DNA from: Bordetella sp. LUAb4
Lineage (GTDB): Bacteria; Pseudomonadota; Gammaproteobacteria; Burkholderiales; Burkholderiaceae_B
DNA: 64,000 nucleotides
Assembly: GCF_021325795.1 (NCBI RefSeq)
Contig: NZ_JAHPZX010000001.1
Location: 992,001-1,056,000, forward strand
Direction of reading: 5' to 3'
The position numbers and the translations under genes are program-made. Positions 23,235-32,125 of the stretch are shown piece after piece (the stretch's first letter is position 1; each line of letters starts with the position of its first letter). The notes under the pieces are model-generated. The model was not told the DNA's origin. It saw only the letters and a list, made by a program, of their open reading frames with translations, and did not search any database.

Positions 23235-24251
23235 TCAGCGTACCGGCCAGCCGTACATCAGGCCGCCCTGCTGCCATTGCGCGTTGATGCCGCGCGGCAG
23301 CTTCATCGGGCTGCCACCGCCCAGGTTGGCTTCAAAGCTTTCGCCGTAGTTGCCCACGCTCTTGATGATGTTGTAGGCCCACTTGTCATCCACGCCCAGG
23401 TTCTTGCCCATGCCGGGCGTCACGCCCAGGATGCGCTGCACGTTGGGGTTGGTGCTCTTGAGCATTTCATCGACGTTCTTCGAGGTGATGCCGTACTCCT
23501 CGCCTTCCAGCATGGCGTTGAGCGCCCAGCGCACCACGTTGAACCATTGATCGTCGCCCTGGCGCACCATGGGACCCAGCGGTTCCTTGGAGAAGTTCTC
23601 CGGCAGGATCACGTACTTATCGGGATTTTCCAGCGTGGTGCGGGTCGACGCCAGCTGCGACTTGTCGGTGGTGAAGGCATCGCAACGGCCGGCCGAGAAG
23701 GCACGCACGATTTCGTCGTACTTGTCGATGACCACCGGCTTGAAATCGATCTTGTTGGAACGGAACCAGTCGGCCAGGTTCAATTCCGTGGTGGTGCCGG
23801 GCTGCACGCACACCGTGGCGCCGCCCAGTTTCTTGGCGCTGTCCACGCCCAGGTCCTTGGAAACCATCACGCCCTGGCTGTCGTAATAGTTCACGCCCGT
23901 GCCGATCAGGCCCAGCGTGGTATCGCGCGTCAGGGTCTGGGTGGAGTTACGGGTAAGGACGTCGATTTCACCGGACTGCAGCGCGGTGAAACGCTGCTGC
24001 GTGTTCAGCGGCGTGACCTTGAATTTGGTGGCGTCATTGAACACGGTAGCGGCGATGGCGCGGCACATGTCCACGTCCAGGCCTTTCCATTCGCCTTTGC
24101 TGTCGGTCGCCGAGAAGCCGGGCACGCCGGTCGACACGCCGCATTGAACGAAACCTTTCTTCTTTACGTTGTCAAACGTGGCGCCGGCGTGAGCGGCGCC
24201 CGATACCGCCAGGAGCACGGCCCCGATTGCTGCGATCTTGAAGGTTTTCAT
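23235..24251 (-). CDS. aapJ: AapJ periplasmic amino-acid-binding protein
   Basis: Periplasmic binding protein of the general L-amino acid importer, 338 residues. A signal peptide (KTFKIAAIGAVLLAVSGAAHA) is followed by the family sequence GATFDNVKKKGFVQCGVSTG, FSATDSKGEWKGLDVDMCRA and LTRNSTQTLTRDTT. ATG at 24251 follows CGGAGATCGCA. It is the promoter-proximal gene of aapJQMP; the 160 bases to the divergent ftsE start should hold both promoters. Confidence 0.95.
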   Translation of the reverse strand: MKTFKIAAIGAVLLAVSGAAHAGATFDNVKKKGFVQCGVSTGVPGFSATDSKGEWKGLDVDMCRAIAATVFNDATKFKVTPLNTQQRFTALQSGEIDVLTRNSTQTLTRDTTLGLIGTGVNYYDSQGVMVSKDLGVDSAKKLGGATVCVQPGTTTELNLADWFRSNKIDFKPVVIDKYDEIVRAFSAGRCDAFTTDKSQLASTRTTLENPDKYVILPENFSKEPLGPMVRQGDDQWFNVVRWALNAMLEGEEYGITSKNVDEMLKSTNPNVQRILGVTPGMGKNLGVDDKWAYNIIKSVGNYGESFEANLGGGSPMKLPRGINAQWQQGGLMYGWPVR

Positions 24252-24411
24252 TGCGATCTCCGTGGATTTGTCTGAAGTTTGCGGCGGGGCCGGAGGGTAC
24301 CGCCGGCAGAATCGTGGTCGATGGTAGCGTTCCGTGAAATATAGGGACATGCGGGAAATCCCTGTCGGACCGCCGCACGGTAATATTGGCGGCTACTCGC
24401 ACACCTTCGCC

Positions 24412-25236
24412 ATGATCGAATTCCAGCACGTCTTCAAATCCTATGGGCGCGGCCGCAATATCCTGGCCGATATCAACTTCCGCGTGACGGCGGGCGAATT
24501 CGTGTTCGTTTCCGGGCCGTCGGGCGCCGGCAAATCGACACTGCTCAAGCTGATCGGCGGACTGGAGGCGGCCAGCCGCGGCTCCATCCAGGTCAACGGC
24601 CAGCGCCTGGACAAGCTGCCGGCGCGTGCGCGCCCCTATTTGCGCCGGGCGGTCGGAGTGATCCTGCAAGACACCCATTTGCTGTACGACCGCAGCGCCT
24701 TCGAAAACGTCATGTTGCCGCTGGCCGTGACCGGCCAGCCGCTCGACTCGGCCGCCAGCCGGGCCCGCGCGGCACTGGACAAGGTGGGTCTGGCAGGCAA
24801 GGAAGACGCCAATCCCATCGAGCTGTCTGGTGGCGAACAGCAGCGCCTGGCCATCGCCCGCGCCATCGTCAATCGGCCGGCCATCCTCATTGCGGATGAA
24901 CCGACGGCGAACCTGGATCACGAAACCGCCTTGCGCATCATGAACGTCTTTCGCGACTTCAACCGCGTCGGCGTCACCACGCTGATCGCCTCGCATGACG
25001 TGGAGCTGATGGCGCAGTATGCCCACCGCGTGCTGCGTATCGACCCGGGCCGCTTCGCGGATTCCCATCCGACGCCCGCAGCGCCCTCCACGCCAACGTC
25101 GCCCCCACCCGCCACACTTGCCCCCACGGCAAGCGCGGGCGGCGCCGCGGCCGGGGCACCTGCCTCCGCAGCCGCCTCCGCCGACGCCGCCGGCAAGCAC
25201 ACCGGCCAAACGCCCGCCAACAGGGGTCAAGCATGA
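24412..25236 (+). CDS. ftsE: FtsE cell-division ABC ATPase with long Pro/Ala tail
   Basis: ATPase that, with FtsX, activates periplasmic murein hydrolases at the septum. Walker [10 protein letters not shown] (about 35-43), signature LSGGEQQRL, Walker [15 protein letters not shown] and switch SHD are all present. Typical FtsE is about 220 residues; this one has 274 because of a Pro/Ala/Ser-rich tail from about residue 216. The ATG at 24412 gives the family start [12 protein letters not shown]; the frame is open upstream without conservation. The tail ends in an ATGA overlap with ftsX. Confidence 0.94.
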   Translation: MIEFQHVFKSYGRGRNILADINFRVTAGEFVFVSGPSGAGKSTLLKLIGGLEAASRGSIQVNGQRLDKLPARARPYLRRAVGVILQDTHLLYDRSAFENVMLPLAVTGQPLDSAASRARAALDKVGLAGKEDANPIELSGGEQQRLAIARAIVNRPAILIADEPTANLDHETALRIMNVFRDFNRVGVTTLIASHDVELMAQYAHRVLRIDPGRFADSHPTPAAPSTPTSPPPATLAPTASAGGAAAGAPASAAASADAAGKHTGQTPANRGQA

Positions 25237-26141
25237 ACGCCTGGCTGCGACAACACCGCTACGCGCTGGGCATCACCCTGCGCCGCATGCTGGCCCAACC
25301 GTTTTCCTCCGCCGCCAACCTGCTGGTGATGGCCCTGGCTTTGGCCCTGCCCATCCTGGGCGGCGCCGTCCTGGTGTCCGTGCAGCCCCTGGCGCGCCAG
25401 GTCTCGGTGGCGCCCGAACTCACGGTTTTCCTCAAGCTGAACGCGCCGGCAGGCAGTGCCGACGCCATCGCCAACCACATCCGCAAGGATTTCGACGCCC
25501 AGGTCCGCAATGTCCGCGTGATCGGCCGCGACAGCGCGCTGGCTGAACTGCGCCGCAATCCCGCCTGGTCCGACGCCCTGGCCGTGCTGCCATCCAATCC
25601 CCTGCCGGACGCCGTGGTCGCCACCCTGCGTGACGGCGAAGGCCTGGCCGGCATCGCCAACGACCTGGCCGCCACCTGGAAGACCTGGGACCAGGTGGAA
25701 CAGGTGCAATTGGACAGCCAATGGGTGCAAAGGCTGGAAGCGCTGTTGCGTTTCGGCCGCATCGGGCTGATTTTCGTGGCCGCGTGCGTGGCCATGGTGG
25801 TACTGGCCACGGTGTTCAACACGGTGCGGATGCAGGCGCTGTCGCAACGCGAGGAAATCGCCGTGGCACGCCTGGTGGGCGCCACGGAATCCTTCGTGCG
25901 GCGTCCTTTCCTGTACCTGGGTGCCCTGTCCGGCGCCGTGGCCGCGCTGCTGGCCATAGGCGTGGCGGCCCTGGCGCTGACGCCGCTGAACGACGCCATG
26001 CTGTCCCTGGCGCGCAGTTATGGCGCGGATTTCGCCATCCACTTGCCGGAACTGCCCTGGCTGGCGGCGGCGGTGATCACGGCCGGCATACTGGCCGCAC
26101 TGTCGGCGCGCTGGTCAGTCAAGCGCAGTACCCGCTTTTAA
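25233..26141 (+). CDS. ftsX: FtsX cell-division membrane protein
   Basis: Integral membrane partner of FtsE, 302 residues. It has the N-terminal helix (SSAANLLVMALALALPILGG), an extracytoplasmic domain (about 50-170) that contacts hydrolase activators, and three more helices, including FGRIGLIFVAACVAMVVLAT. The conserved cytoplasmic segment is EEIAVARLVGATESFVRRPF. It is translationally coupled to ftsE. The first bases after its stop hold three imperfect copies of a CCGCTTAAT-like unit. Confidence 0.94.
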   Translation: MNAWLRQHRYALGITLRRMLAQPFSSAANLLVMALALALPILGGAVLVSVQPLARQVSVAPELTVFLKLNAPAGSADAIANHIRKDFDAQVRNVRVIGRDSALAELRRNPAWSDALAVLPSNPLPDAVVATLRDGEGLAGIANDLAATWKTWDQVEQVQLDSQWVQRLEALLRFGRIGLIFVAACVAMVVLATVFNTVRMQALSQREEIAVARLVGATESFVRRPFLYLGALSGAVAALLAIGVAALALTPLNDAMLSLARSYGADFAIHLPELPWLAAAVITAGILAALSARWSVKRSTRF

Positions 26142-26274
26142 GCCGCTTAATCCGCCTTATCAAGCCACCGCCGGCGTGCAATATTGCTTGGAAACCGAGA
26201 CGCAATGGCGCGCCCGGCGCCCCGGCCTTCATGTCACGTAAGAAAGGCTTAACTGTCGGTGCGCGCCGGGACCG

Positions 26275-26280
26275 TATAAT
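26275..26280 (+). promoter_or_regulatory. Consensus -10 box upstream of cheD
   Basis: A perfect TATAAT, 80 bases before the cheD ATG, in the AT-richest part of the interval. The best -35 candidate, TTAACT at 26249-26254, is 20 bases away, which is too far for an ideal spacing. No flagellar sigma-28 pattern (TAAA-N15-GCCGATAA) is visible. Confidence 0.45.
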
Positions 26281-26359
26281 TCAGAAAACTTTGAAACGTT
26301 TCGACATTTTTTTACATTATTTTCTCCTGACCTTTTTCCGTACTTCGTGATCCGCATCC

Positions 26360-27007
26360 ATGACGACTGCCCGTGACGCCCGCGCGACGCGCCACTATTT
26401 CGACAGTACGTTCAGTTGTCAGGCCATCAAGGTCCTGCCGAATGAGTATTACGTCACTGGCGAAAACCTGATGATCACGACAGTGCTCGGTTCCTGTGTT
26501 GCCGCGTGCATACGGGACCCGCAGACGGGCGTGGGCGGGATGAACCATTTCATGCTGCCCGAAGGCGACAGCCAGTCGCCCGCTTCCGCCACGATGCGCT
26601 ATGGCGCGTTCGCGATGGAAATGCTGATCAACGAATTGCTCAAGGCGGGGGCGGCGCGCGAGCGGCTGGAAGCCAAGGTTTTCGGGGGCGGCGCGGTGTT
26701 GTCGGCCATGCAGCAGATGAATATCGGCGAGCGCAACGGCCAGTTCGTACTGAGCTATCTGAAGACGGAAGGCATCCCCGTCAAGGCGCAGGACCTGGGT
26801 GACATCTACGCCAGGCGGGTCAACTACTTCCCGCACGATGGCCGCGTGATGCTGCGCAAGATGGACGCGCGCACCCGCGCCAGCGAGATCATCGCCAAAC
26901 GGGAAGAAGCGGTGGCCCAGACCTTGCAGGCAAAGGCGGTGGCCAAGCCACGCGTGGAACTCTTCTCCATGCCCGTGCGCCGCAAAGTCAGCGCGCCCAC
27001 CGTCTGA
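26360..27007 (+). CDS. cheD: CheD chemoreceptor glutamine deamidase
   Basis: Deamidates glutamines in methyl-accepting chemotaxis proteins and in some species binds CheC. The catalytic triad spacing matches the family: Thr40 and Cys46 in [14 protein letters not shown], and His63 in [19 protein letters not shown] and the C-terminal [10 protein letters not shown] are also conserved. It has 215 residues. No other chemotaxis or flagellar gene is adjacent, so it is an orphan here. It follows ftsEX but has its own promoter candidate. Confidence 0.93.
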   Translation: MTTARDARATRHYFDSTFSCQAIKVLPNEYYVTGENLMITTVLGSCVAACIRDPQTGVGGMNHFMLPEGDSQSPASATMRYGAFAMEMLINELLKAGAARERLEAKVFGGGAVLSAMQQMNIGERNGQFVLSYLKTEGIPVKAQDLGDIYARRVNYFPHDGRVMLRKMDARTRASEIIAKREEAVAQTLQAKAVAKPRVELFSMPVRRKVSAPTV

Positions 27008-27139
27008 CCGTGGCGGACAAGCGGCAGCACCTGGCCGCCGCTATTACCTGCGCAGTGTTCCGATTACGGCATCTTCGTGCCGGACGGCAAGCCGCCTGAG
27101 GCCAGCTCGCCAGTCCGGATCAACATCAGCCTGCCCTCG

Positions 27140-30100
27140 TCAAGCCGCCCGCACGCCACCGATTTCCCGCACCGGCGCGGCGAATTTTTCCAGCAGCGCC
27201 TCTCGTTGCGTGGCCGCCTTCGCCATCGATGCTTCCTTGACGTGGCCGTAGCCACGAATGTGCTCCGGCACGTTGGCCAGCGCCACCGCGGCATCCAGAT
27301 TGCCCCTGTCCAGCTTGGGCAGAATGCTGCGCACCAGCGTCTCCCGGTATTCGTTGATCAGCGCTCTTTCCGCGCGCCGCTCCGCCGTGCGGCCGAAGGG
27401 ATCCAGGGCCGTGCCGCGCAGGAAGCGCAAGCGCGCCAGCACGCCGAAGGCCTTGAGCATCCACGGCCCATAGGATCGCTTCACCAGATGCCCTTGCGCA
27501 TCGTGCTTGGCGAAGGTCGGGGGAGCCAGGTGGAAGTTCAGCTTCCAGTCGCCCTCGAACTGGCGGTTCACGGCGGCCAGGAATTCGCCGTCGGTATACA
27601 GCCGCGCCACTTCGTATTCGTCCTTGTAGGCCAGCAGCTTGAAGTAATAGCGCGCGACCGCCTCGGTCAAGCGCGACGTGCCGGTGGCCGCCTGCTCCGC
27701 CTGGGCCACTTGCTCCACCAGGTCTTCATAGCCGCGCGCGTAGGCGGCGTTCTGATACTGCGTCAGGAAGTCGCTGCGCTTGCGCACCAGGGTCTGCACC
27801 GACGACGGCAGACGGCGCGCCGGCGTTGCCGCGGCGGCCCCGCCCATGAGGTTACCGCTGCTATTGCCGTTGTTACTGTTGCCGCCATTGGCGTTGCCAC
27901 CATTGCCGGCCGCGCGCGCGCCTCGGCGAATCTCGATGACCTCCGCGCCCTCGTCGTCCACCAGCGCATCCGCGCCGGCGGCCGTGTTACGGCTCTGCGT
28001 GCGGTTTTGGATCAAGGCCTGCACGGCGGCCAGGTCCTGCGCGGCCCGGCGGCCCCAGGCGAACGCGGCCTGGTTCTTGGGAATCTGCTGGCCATTGAGT
28101 TCGATGGCACGCAGCAGGCTTTCCTGCGACAGGGGGATCCAGCCTTTCTGCCAGGCATAGCCCATCATCAGGGGATTGGCGTAGATGGCGTCGCCCAGCA
28201 GGCCTACCGCCAGCTCGGCGGCGTCCAGTGCGTCGACGTTGCCCGCGCCGCAAGCACGCCGCAGGTCCTGCAGCAGGTCGCTGCCCGGCAACTGCCAATC
28301 CGGATTGTTGACGAAGGCCGCGGTCGGGGCGACATCGCTATTGAGCAATAGCCGGGTGCGATCCACCCGCATGCGCGCCAGCGCGTCCGAACCGGTGGCC
28401 ACCACCAGGTCGCCGGCCAGCACCACGTCGGCTTCACCCATGGCCACCCGCGTGTTCAACAGATCCTCCGGCGACTGGGCCAGCACCACGTGCGAATGCA
28501 CGGCACCGCCCTTCTGCGCCAGGCCGGCCATGTCCAGCACCGAACAGCCCTTGCCTTCGATGTGCGCCGCCATGCCCAGCAACTGGCCGATGGTGACCAC
28601 GCCCGTACCGCCCACTCCGGCGATGAAGATGCCGTAGGCCTTGCGCAGATCGGGCAGCGCGGGTTCAGGTACCCCGGCGTCGATGGCGCCTTCCTGCGCC
28701 AGTGCCTTGGGCTGGCGCAATTTGCCGCCCTCGACCGTGACGAAGCTGGGGCAGAAGCCCTTGAGGCAGGAGAAGTCCTTATTGCAGCTCGATTGATTGA
28801 TGGTGCGCTTGCGGCCGAATTCGGTTTCCAGCGGCTCCACCGACAGGCAGTGCGACTTCTCCGAGCAATCGCCGCAGCCTTCGCACACGCGTTCGTTGAT
28901 GACCACGCGACGGGCGGGATCGGGATACGCATTGTGTTTGCGGCGGCGGCGCTTTTCGGTGGCGCAGGTCTGGTCGTACACCAGCACCGACACATTGGGA
29001 TATTCGCGCAGTTCGCGCATCACCGTGTCCAGGTCGTCGCGGTGATGCACCGGCACGCCGGGCGCCAGGCCCTGCACGCCGCGGTATTTCTCCGGTTCAT
29101 CGGTAACGACGACGATCTTCGCGATGCCCTCGGCTGCCATCTGCTGCGTGATCATCGGCACGCTGATGGGGCCATCCACGGGCTGCCCACCGGTCATGGC
29201 AACGGCGTCGTTGAACAGGATCTTGTAGGTGATGGGTACCTTGGCGGCCACGGCGGCGCGTATCGCCAGCAGGCCCGAATGGAAATAGGTGCCGTCGCCC
29301 AGGTTGGCGAAAACATGCTTCTCGTCGGTGAAGGGCGCCTGGCCGATCCAGGGCACTCCCTCGCCGCCCATCTGTGTGAACACCTGGGTATTGCGGCCCA
29401 TCCACGTGACCATGTAATGGCAGCCGATGCCGGCCAGGCCGCGTGAACCCTCCGGCACCCGCGTCGAGGTGTTGTGCGGACAGCCCGAACAGAACCAGGG
29501 CTTGCGCTCCGCCACCACGCGCGGCCGCGCCAGCGCGCGTTCCGCCGCGTCGATCACGGCCAGGCGTGCCTGGATACCGGCACGCACGTCGTCCGGCAAC
29601 TCGAAACGCAGCAGGCGCGCGCCTATCACCTTGGCGACGATGGCGGGCGAGAACTCATAGTGCGCGGGCAGCAGCCAGTTGCCTTGCGGCACCGACCATT
29701 CGCCACCGTCCTTGTCGTCGAACTTGCCCACCACGCGGGGAATCTTGCGGCCGGTGCCGATCCAGCCGAACAGCTCTTCCTTCAGCTGGTATTCCAGCAC
29801 CTGGCGTTTTTCCTCCACCACCAGGATTTCGTCCAGGCCTTCGGCGAAGCGCTGCGTGCCGGTGGCTTCCAGCGGCCACACCATGCCCACCTTGAACAGG
29901 CGCACGCCGATGCGGCGGCAGACGTCGTCCGTCAAGCCCAGGTCCGCCATGGCCTGGCGGGTGTCCAGATACGCCTTGCCCGAGGTCATGATGCCGAAGC
30001 GCGCCTGGTCCGCCGGCACCTGCCATAGTTCGCGGTTCAGGCCGTTGGCGCGCGCGTAGGACAGCGCCGCGTACAGCTTGTAGTCCAGCAGGCGGGCTTC

Positions 30101-30865
30101 CTGTTGCAGCGGCGTGTCCGGCAGCCGGATGTTCAGGCCGTCGGGTGGCATGCGGAAATCTTCCGGCAGCAGGATGCGGACGCGGTCCGCCGCGACGTCG
30201 ACGGAAGCCGATACTTCGACGATGTCGGTGATGCACTTCATGCCGACCCAGACGCCGGCATAGCGGCTCATGGCCCAGCCGTGCAGACCGAAATCCAGCA
30301 CTTCCTGCACACTGGACGGAAACAGCACGGGGATCAGACAGGCCTTGAAGATATGGTCGCTCTGGTGCGGCAGCGTGGAAGACTTGGCGGGATGGTCGTC
30401 ACCCGCCACCACCAGCACGCCGCCATGTTTCGACGTGCCGGCAGCGTTGGCGTGCTTGAACACATCGCCGCTGCGGTCCACGCCGGGGCCCTTGCCGTAC
30501 CACATGCCGAACACGCCGTCATAGCGCGCGCCGGGGAAGAGATTCACTTGCTGGGAGCCCCATACCGCGGTGGCGGCCAGGTCTTCATTGATGCCTGGCT
30601 GGAACTCGACGTGATGTTCCTTCAGGTACTTGGCCGCCTTCCACATATTCAGATCGACGCCACCCAGGGGTGAACCGCGGTAACCCGACACAAAACCGGC
30701 GGTGTTCAAACCGGCGGCGAGGTCGCGCACGCGTTGCAGCATGGGCAGGCGCACGAGGGCGTGGATGCCGCTCATCCAGGCGCGGCCACTATGCAGGGTG
30801 TATTTGTCGTCCAGCTGGACAGAGGCGAGCGCAGCGCGTTGCGCCGGCGTGAGGGGGGCGTTCAT
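27140..30865 (-). CDS. Fused indolepyruvate ferredoxin oxidoreductase
   Basis: Oxidatively decarboxylates aryl-pyruvates or other 2-oxoacids to acyl-CoA, passing electrons to an iron-sulfur carrier; a large single-chain IorAB-type enzyme. In order it has a pyrimidine-binding domain, the TPP domain with NLGDGTYFHSGLLAIRAA, the cluster motifs FCSGCPHN, CEGCGDCSEKSHC and CNKDFSCLKGFC, and the gamma domain GVGGTGVVTIGQLLGMAA. It is 1241 residues, longer than usual, partly because of a Gly/Asn-rich insert at about 983-1003 that interrupts a conserved region. ATG at 30865 is the natural start. It stands alone. Confidence 0.92.
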   Translation of the reverse strand: MNAPLTPAQRAALASVQLDDKYTLHSGRAWMSGIHALVRLPMLQRVRDLAAGLNTAGFVSGYRGSPLGGVDLNMWKAAKYLKEHHVEFQPGINEDLAATAVWGSQQVNLFPGARYDGVFGMWYGKGPGVDRSGDVFKHANAAGTSKHGGVLVVAGDDHPAKSSTLPHQSDHIFKACLIPVLFPSSVQEVLDFGLHGWAMSRYAGVWVGMKCITDIVEVSASVDVAADRVRILLPEDFRMPPDGLNIRLPDTPLQQEARLLDYKLYAALSYARANGLNRELWQVPADQARFGIMTSGKAYLDTRQAMADLGLTDDVCRRIGVRLFKVGMVWPLEATGTQRFAEGLDEILVVEEKRQVLEYQLKEELFGWIGTGRKIPRVVGKFDDKDGGEWSVPQGNWLLPAHYEFSPAIVAKVIGARLLRFELPDDVRAGIQARLAVIDAAERALARPRVVAERKPWFCSGCPHNTSTRVPEGSRGLAGIGCHYMVTWMGRNTQVFTQMGGEGVPWIGQAPFTDEKHVFANLGDGTYFHSGLLAIRAAVAAKVPITYKILFNDAVAMTGGQPVDGPISVPMITQQMAAEGIAKIVVVTDEPEKYRGVQGLAPGVPVHHRDDLDTVMRELREYPNVSVLVYDQTCATEKRRRRKHNAYPDPARRVVINERVCEGCGDCSEKSHCLSVEPLETEFGRKRTINQSSCNKDFSCLKGFCPSFVTVEGGKLRQPKALAQEGAIDAGVPEPALPDLRKAYGIFIAGVGGTGVVTIGQLLGMAAHIEGKGCSVLDMAGLAQKGGAVHSHVVLAQSPEDLLNTRVAMGEADVVLAGDLVVATGSDALARMRVDRTRLLLNSDVAPTAAFVNNPDWQLPGSDLLQDLRRACGAGNVDALDAAELAVGLLGDAIYANPLMMGYAWQKGWIPLSQESLLRAIELNGQQIPKNQAAFAWGRRAAQDLAAVQALIQNRTQSRNTAAGADALVDDEGAEVIEIRRGARAAGNGGNANGGNSNNGNSSGNLMGGAAAATPARRLPSSVQTLVRKRSDFLTQYQNAAYARGYEDLVEQVAQAEQAATGTSRLTEAVARYYFKLLAYKDEYEVARLYTDGEFLAAVNRQFEGDWKLNFHLAPPTFAKHDAQGHLVKRSYGPWMLKAFGVLARLRFLRGTALDPFGRTAERRAERALINEYRETLVRSILPKLDRGNLDAAVALANVPEHIRGYGHVKEASMAKAATQREALLEKFAAPVREIGGVRAA

Positions 30866-31205
30866 CTAGTCTCCAGTTTGTCGTGGATAGCCATGGGTCG
30901 GTACGGCTTCAGCTCTTTTGGAGCACTGCGGACCAATCCAGGCATTCGCTCTAGGCAGCCGGCGGCCGATGCCGAACAGGACTTGCCAATCAACTTGTTA
31001 TGTCCCCCGGTTGTAACCCCAGGCGGGGCGTTTTCGCAATAGGGGACATCATCGGGGGGCCGGCACGTGGAATCTATCCCGCCACGCGGTTACCCACCCT
31101 CCCGCATGCAAGGTAGGAAATTTCTTACCCATCTCAGCGATCCGCGCAGGATCTACAGCTTGTACATCGCCTGAATCAGGACGCTGCTAGCCACAGGGAT
31201 CCCAC
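30866..31205. other. Intergenic region before the 31206 gene
   Basis: These 340 bases between divergent genes hold no credible protein. An inverted repeat ATGTCCCC (31000-31007) / GGGGACAT (31042-31049) encloses TAACCCC-AGGC-GGGGCG, so a nested hairpin or operator is possible. I found no HrpL-type motif here with correct spacing. Confidence 0.5.
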
Positions 31206-32102
31206 ATGACTGCCTACCGCAACATTTCCACGTCTACGCCTGATTTGAGGGCCACATTGGAAGGCCGGGACTATCCAACCTCCACCGGCCAGAAAACGCC
31301 CCATGGCGCAACTCGGCGTGCCAGCGATGCCGCAAGCCATGTGCGCAATGCAGCATGGAATCGACTCGACCCCGCGTCGCGGGAGGTCGACATACCCACC
31401 AGCACGCATCTCTTCAATGATGAAGACGCCACGGCCAAGGTCGTGGCGCGGCGGCTGAGCGCGAGCATCGCGCAGGGCGTGCCTGCCCCACCCGTCAAGC
31501 CGCCATTGCAACAGCTCTACGACCAGTATGCGGCCTTGCCCAGCGACACGTCGCCCCCGCGCCCCAGCGTACTGCTGCCACTCATGCGCGGTAGTGATGC
31601 TGGCATGCTGGCCCGCATGCCGGCGGCCTGGCTGCAAACCGCATCGGTCGCCAAGACGTGGTTGAAGCACATCGATGCCGACGGCCTCAGAAACCGCATC
31701 GCCGATTGCTGTCCACATATCCTGCGCCACCCGAAGGTGCTCGACTGTGGCAATGGATATACGCGGAAGATCTTCGGCCTGATCGAAAGCAAGCTGGGCA
31801 GCAGGGACGCAATCCTGGACATCGCCCCCGACCGCTTCACGCAATATGGTCTGCGCGCCATCCTGTTTACCTTGGGCGACCGCGCCAAGGAATACGTAGC
31901 CAGGCATCACGTTCAAATCCGCCGGCTCAAGCTGAGCAGGGAAGAAAAGTCCGACCTGGCCGTGCTGCTCCGCAACCACGCGTCCTGCCCGGCCGCGCAC
32001 AAAATCCTGCGGGCATGGCCGCTCCCTTCCGACCCATGGCCGATGCGGGCGCGCAAGACCATCATCAACCTGTTCCAGCGCGTCTTTTCGCGGCACGCCT
32101 GA
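31206..32102 (+). CDS. Unknown effector-like protein, C-terminal domain shared with next gene
   Basis: A 298-residue protein of no recognised family. The N-terminal 60 residues are Ser/Thr-rich and probably disordered (ISTSTPDLRATLEG), without a signal peptide. Residues 120-245 align with the last 130 residues of the protein at 32126: FGLIESKLGSRDAILDIAPD here against FLAALKKMGERLQTQVLLDF there, then EYVARHHVQIRRLKLSRE against DYAARHKNEIDALRRSAR. Third-position GC looks lower than in neighbouring core genes. The gene precedes 32126 by 23 bases, so they are probably one operon. The N-terminal composition fits a type III secretion signal, but this is inference. Confidence 0.65.
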   Translation: MTAYRNISTSTPDLRATLEGRDYPTSTGQKTPHGATRRASDAASHVRNAAWNRLDPASREVDIPTSTHLFNDEDATAKVVARRLSASIAQGVPAPPVKPPLQQLYDQYAALPSDTSPPRPSVLLPLMRGSDAGMLARMPAAWLQTASVAKTWLKHIDADGLRNRIADCCPHILRHPKVLDCGNGYTRKIFGLIESKLGSRDAILDIAPDRFTQYGLRAILFTLGDRAKEYVARHHVQIRRLKLSREEKSDLAVLLRNHASCPAAHKILRAWPLPSDPWPMRARKTIINLFQRVFSRHA

Positions 32103-32125
32103 ATCTCTCACTCCATTACCTTCCG

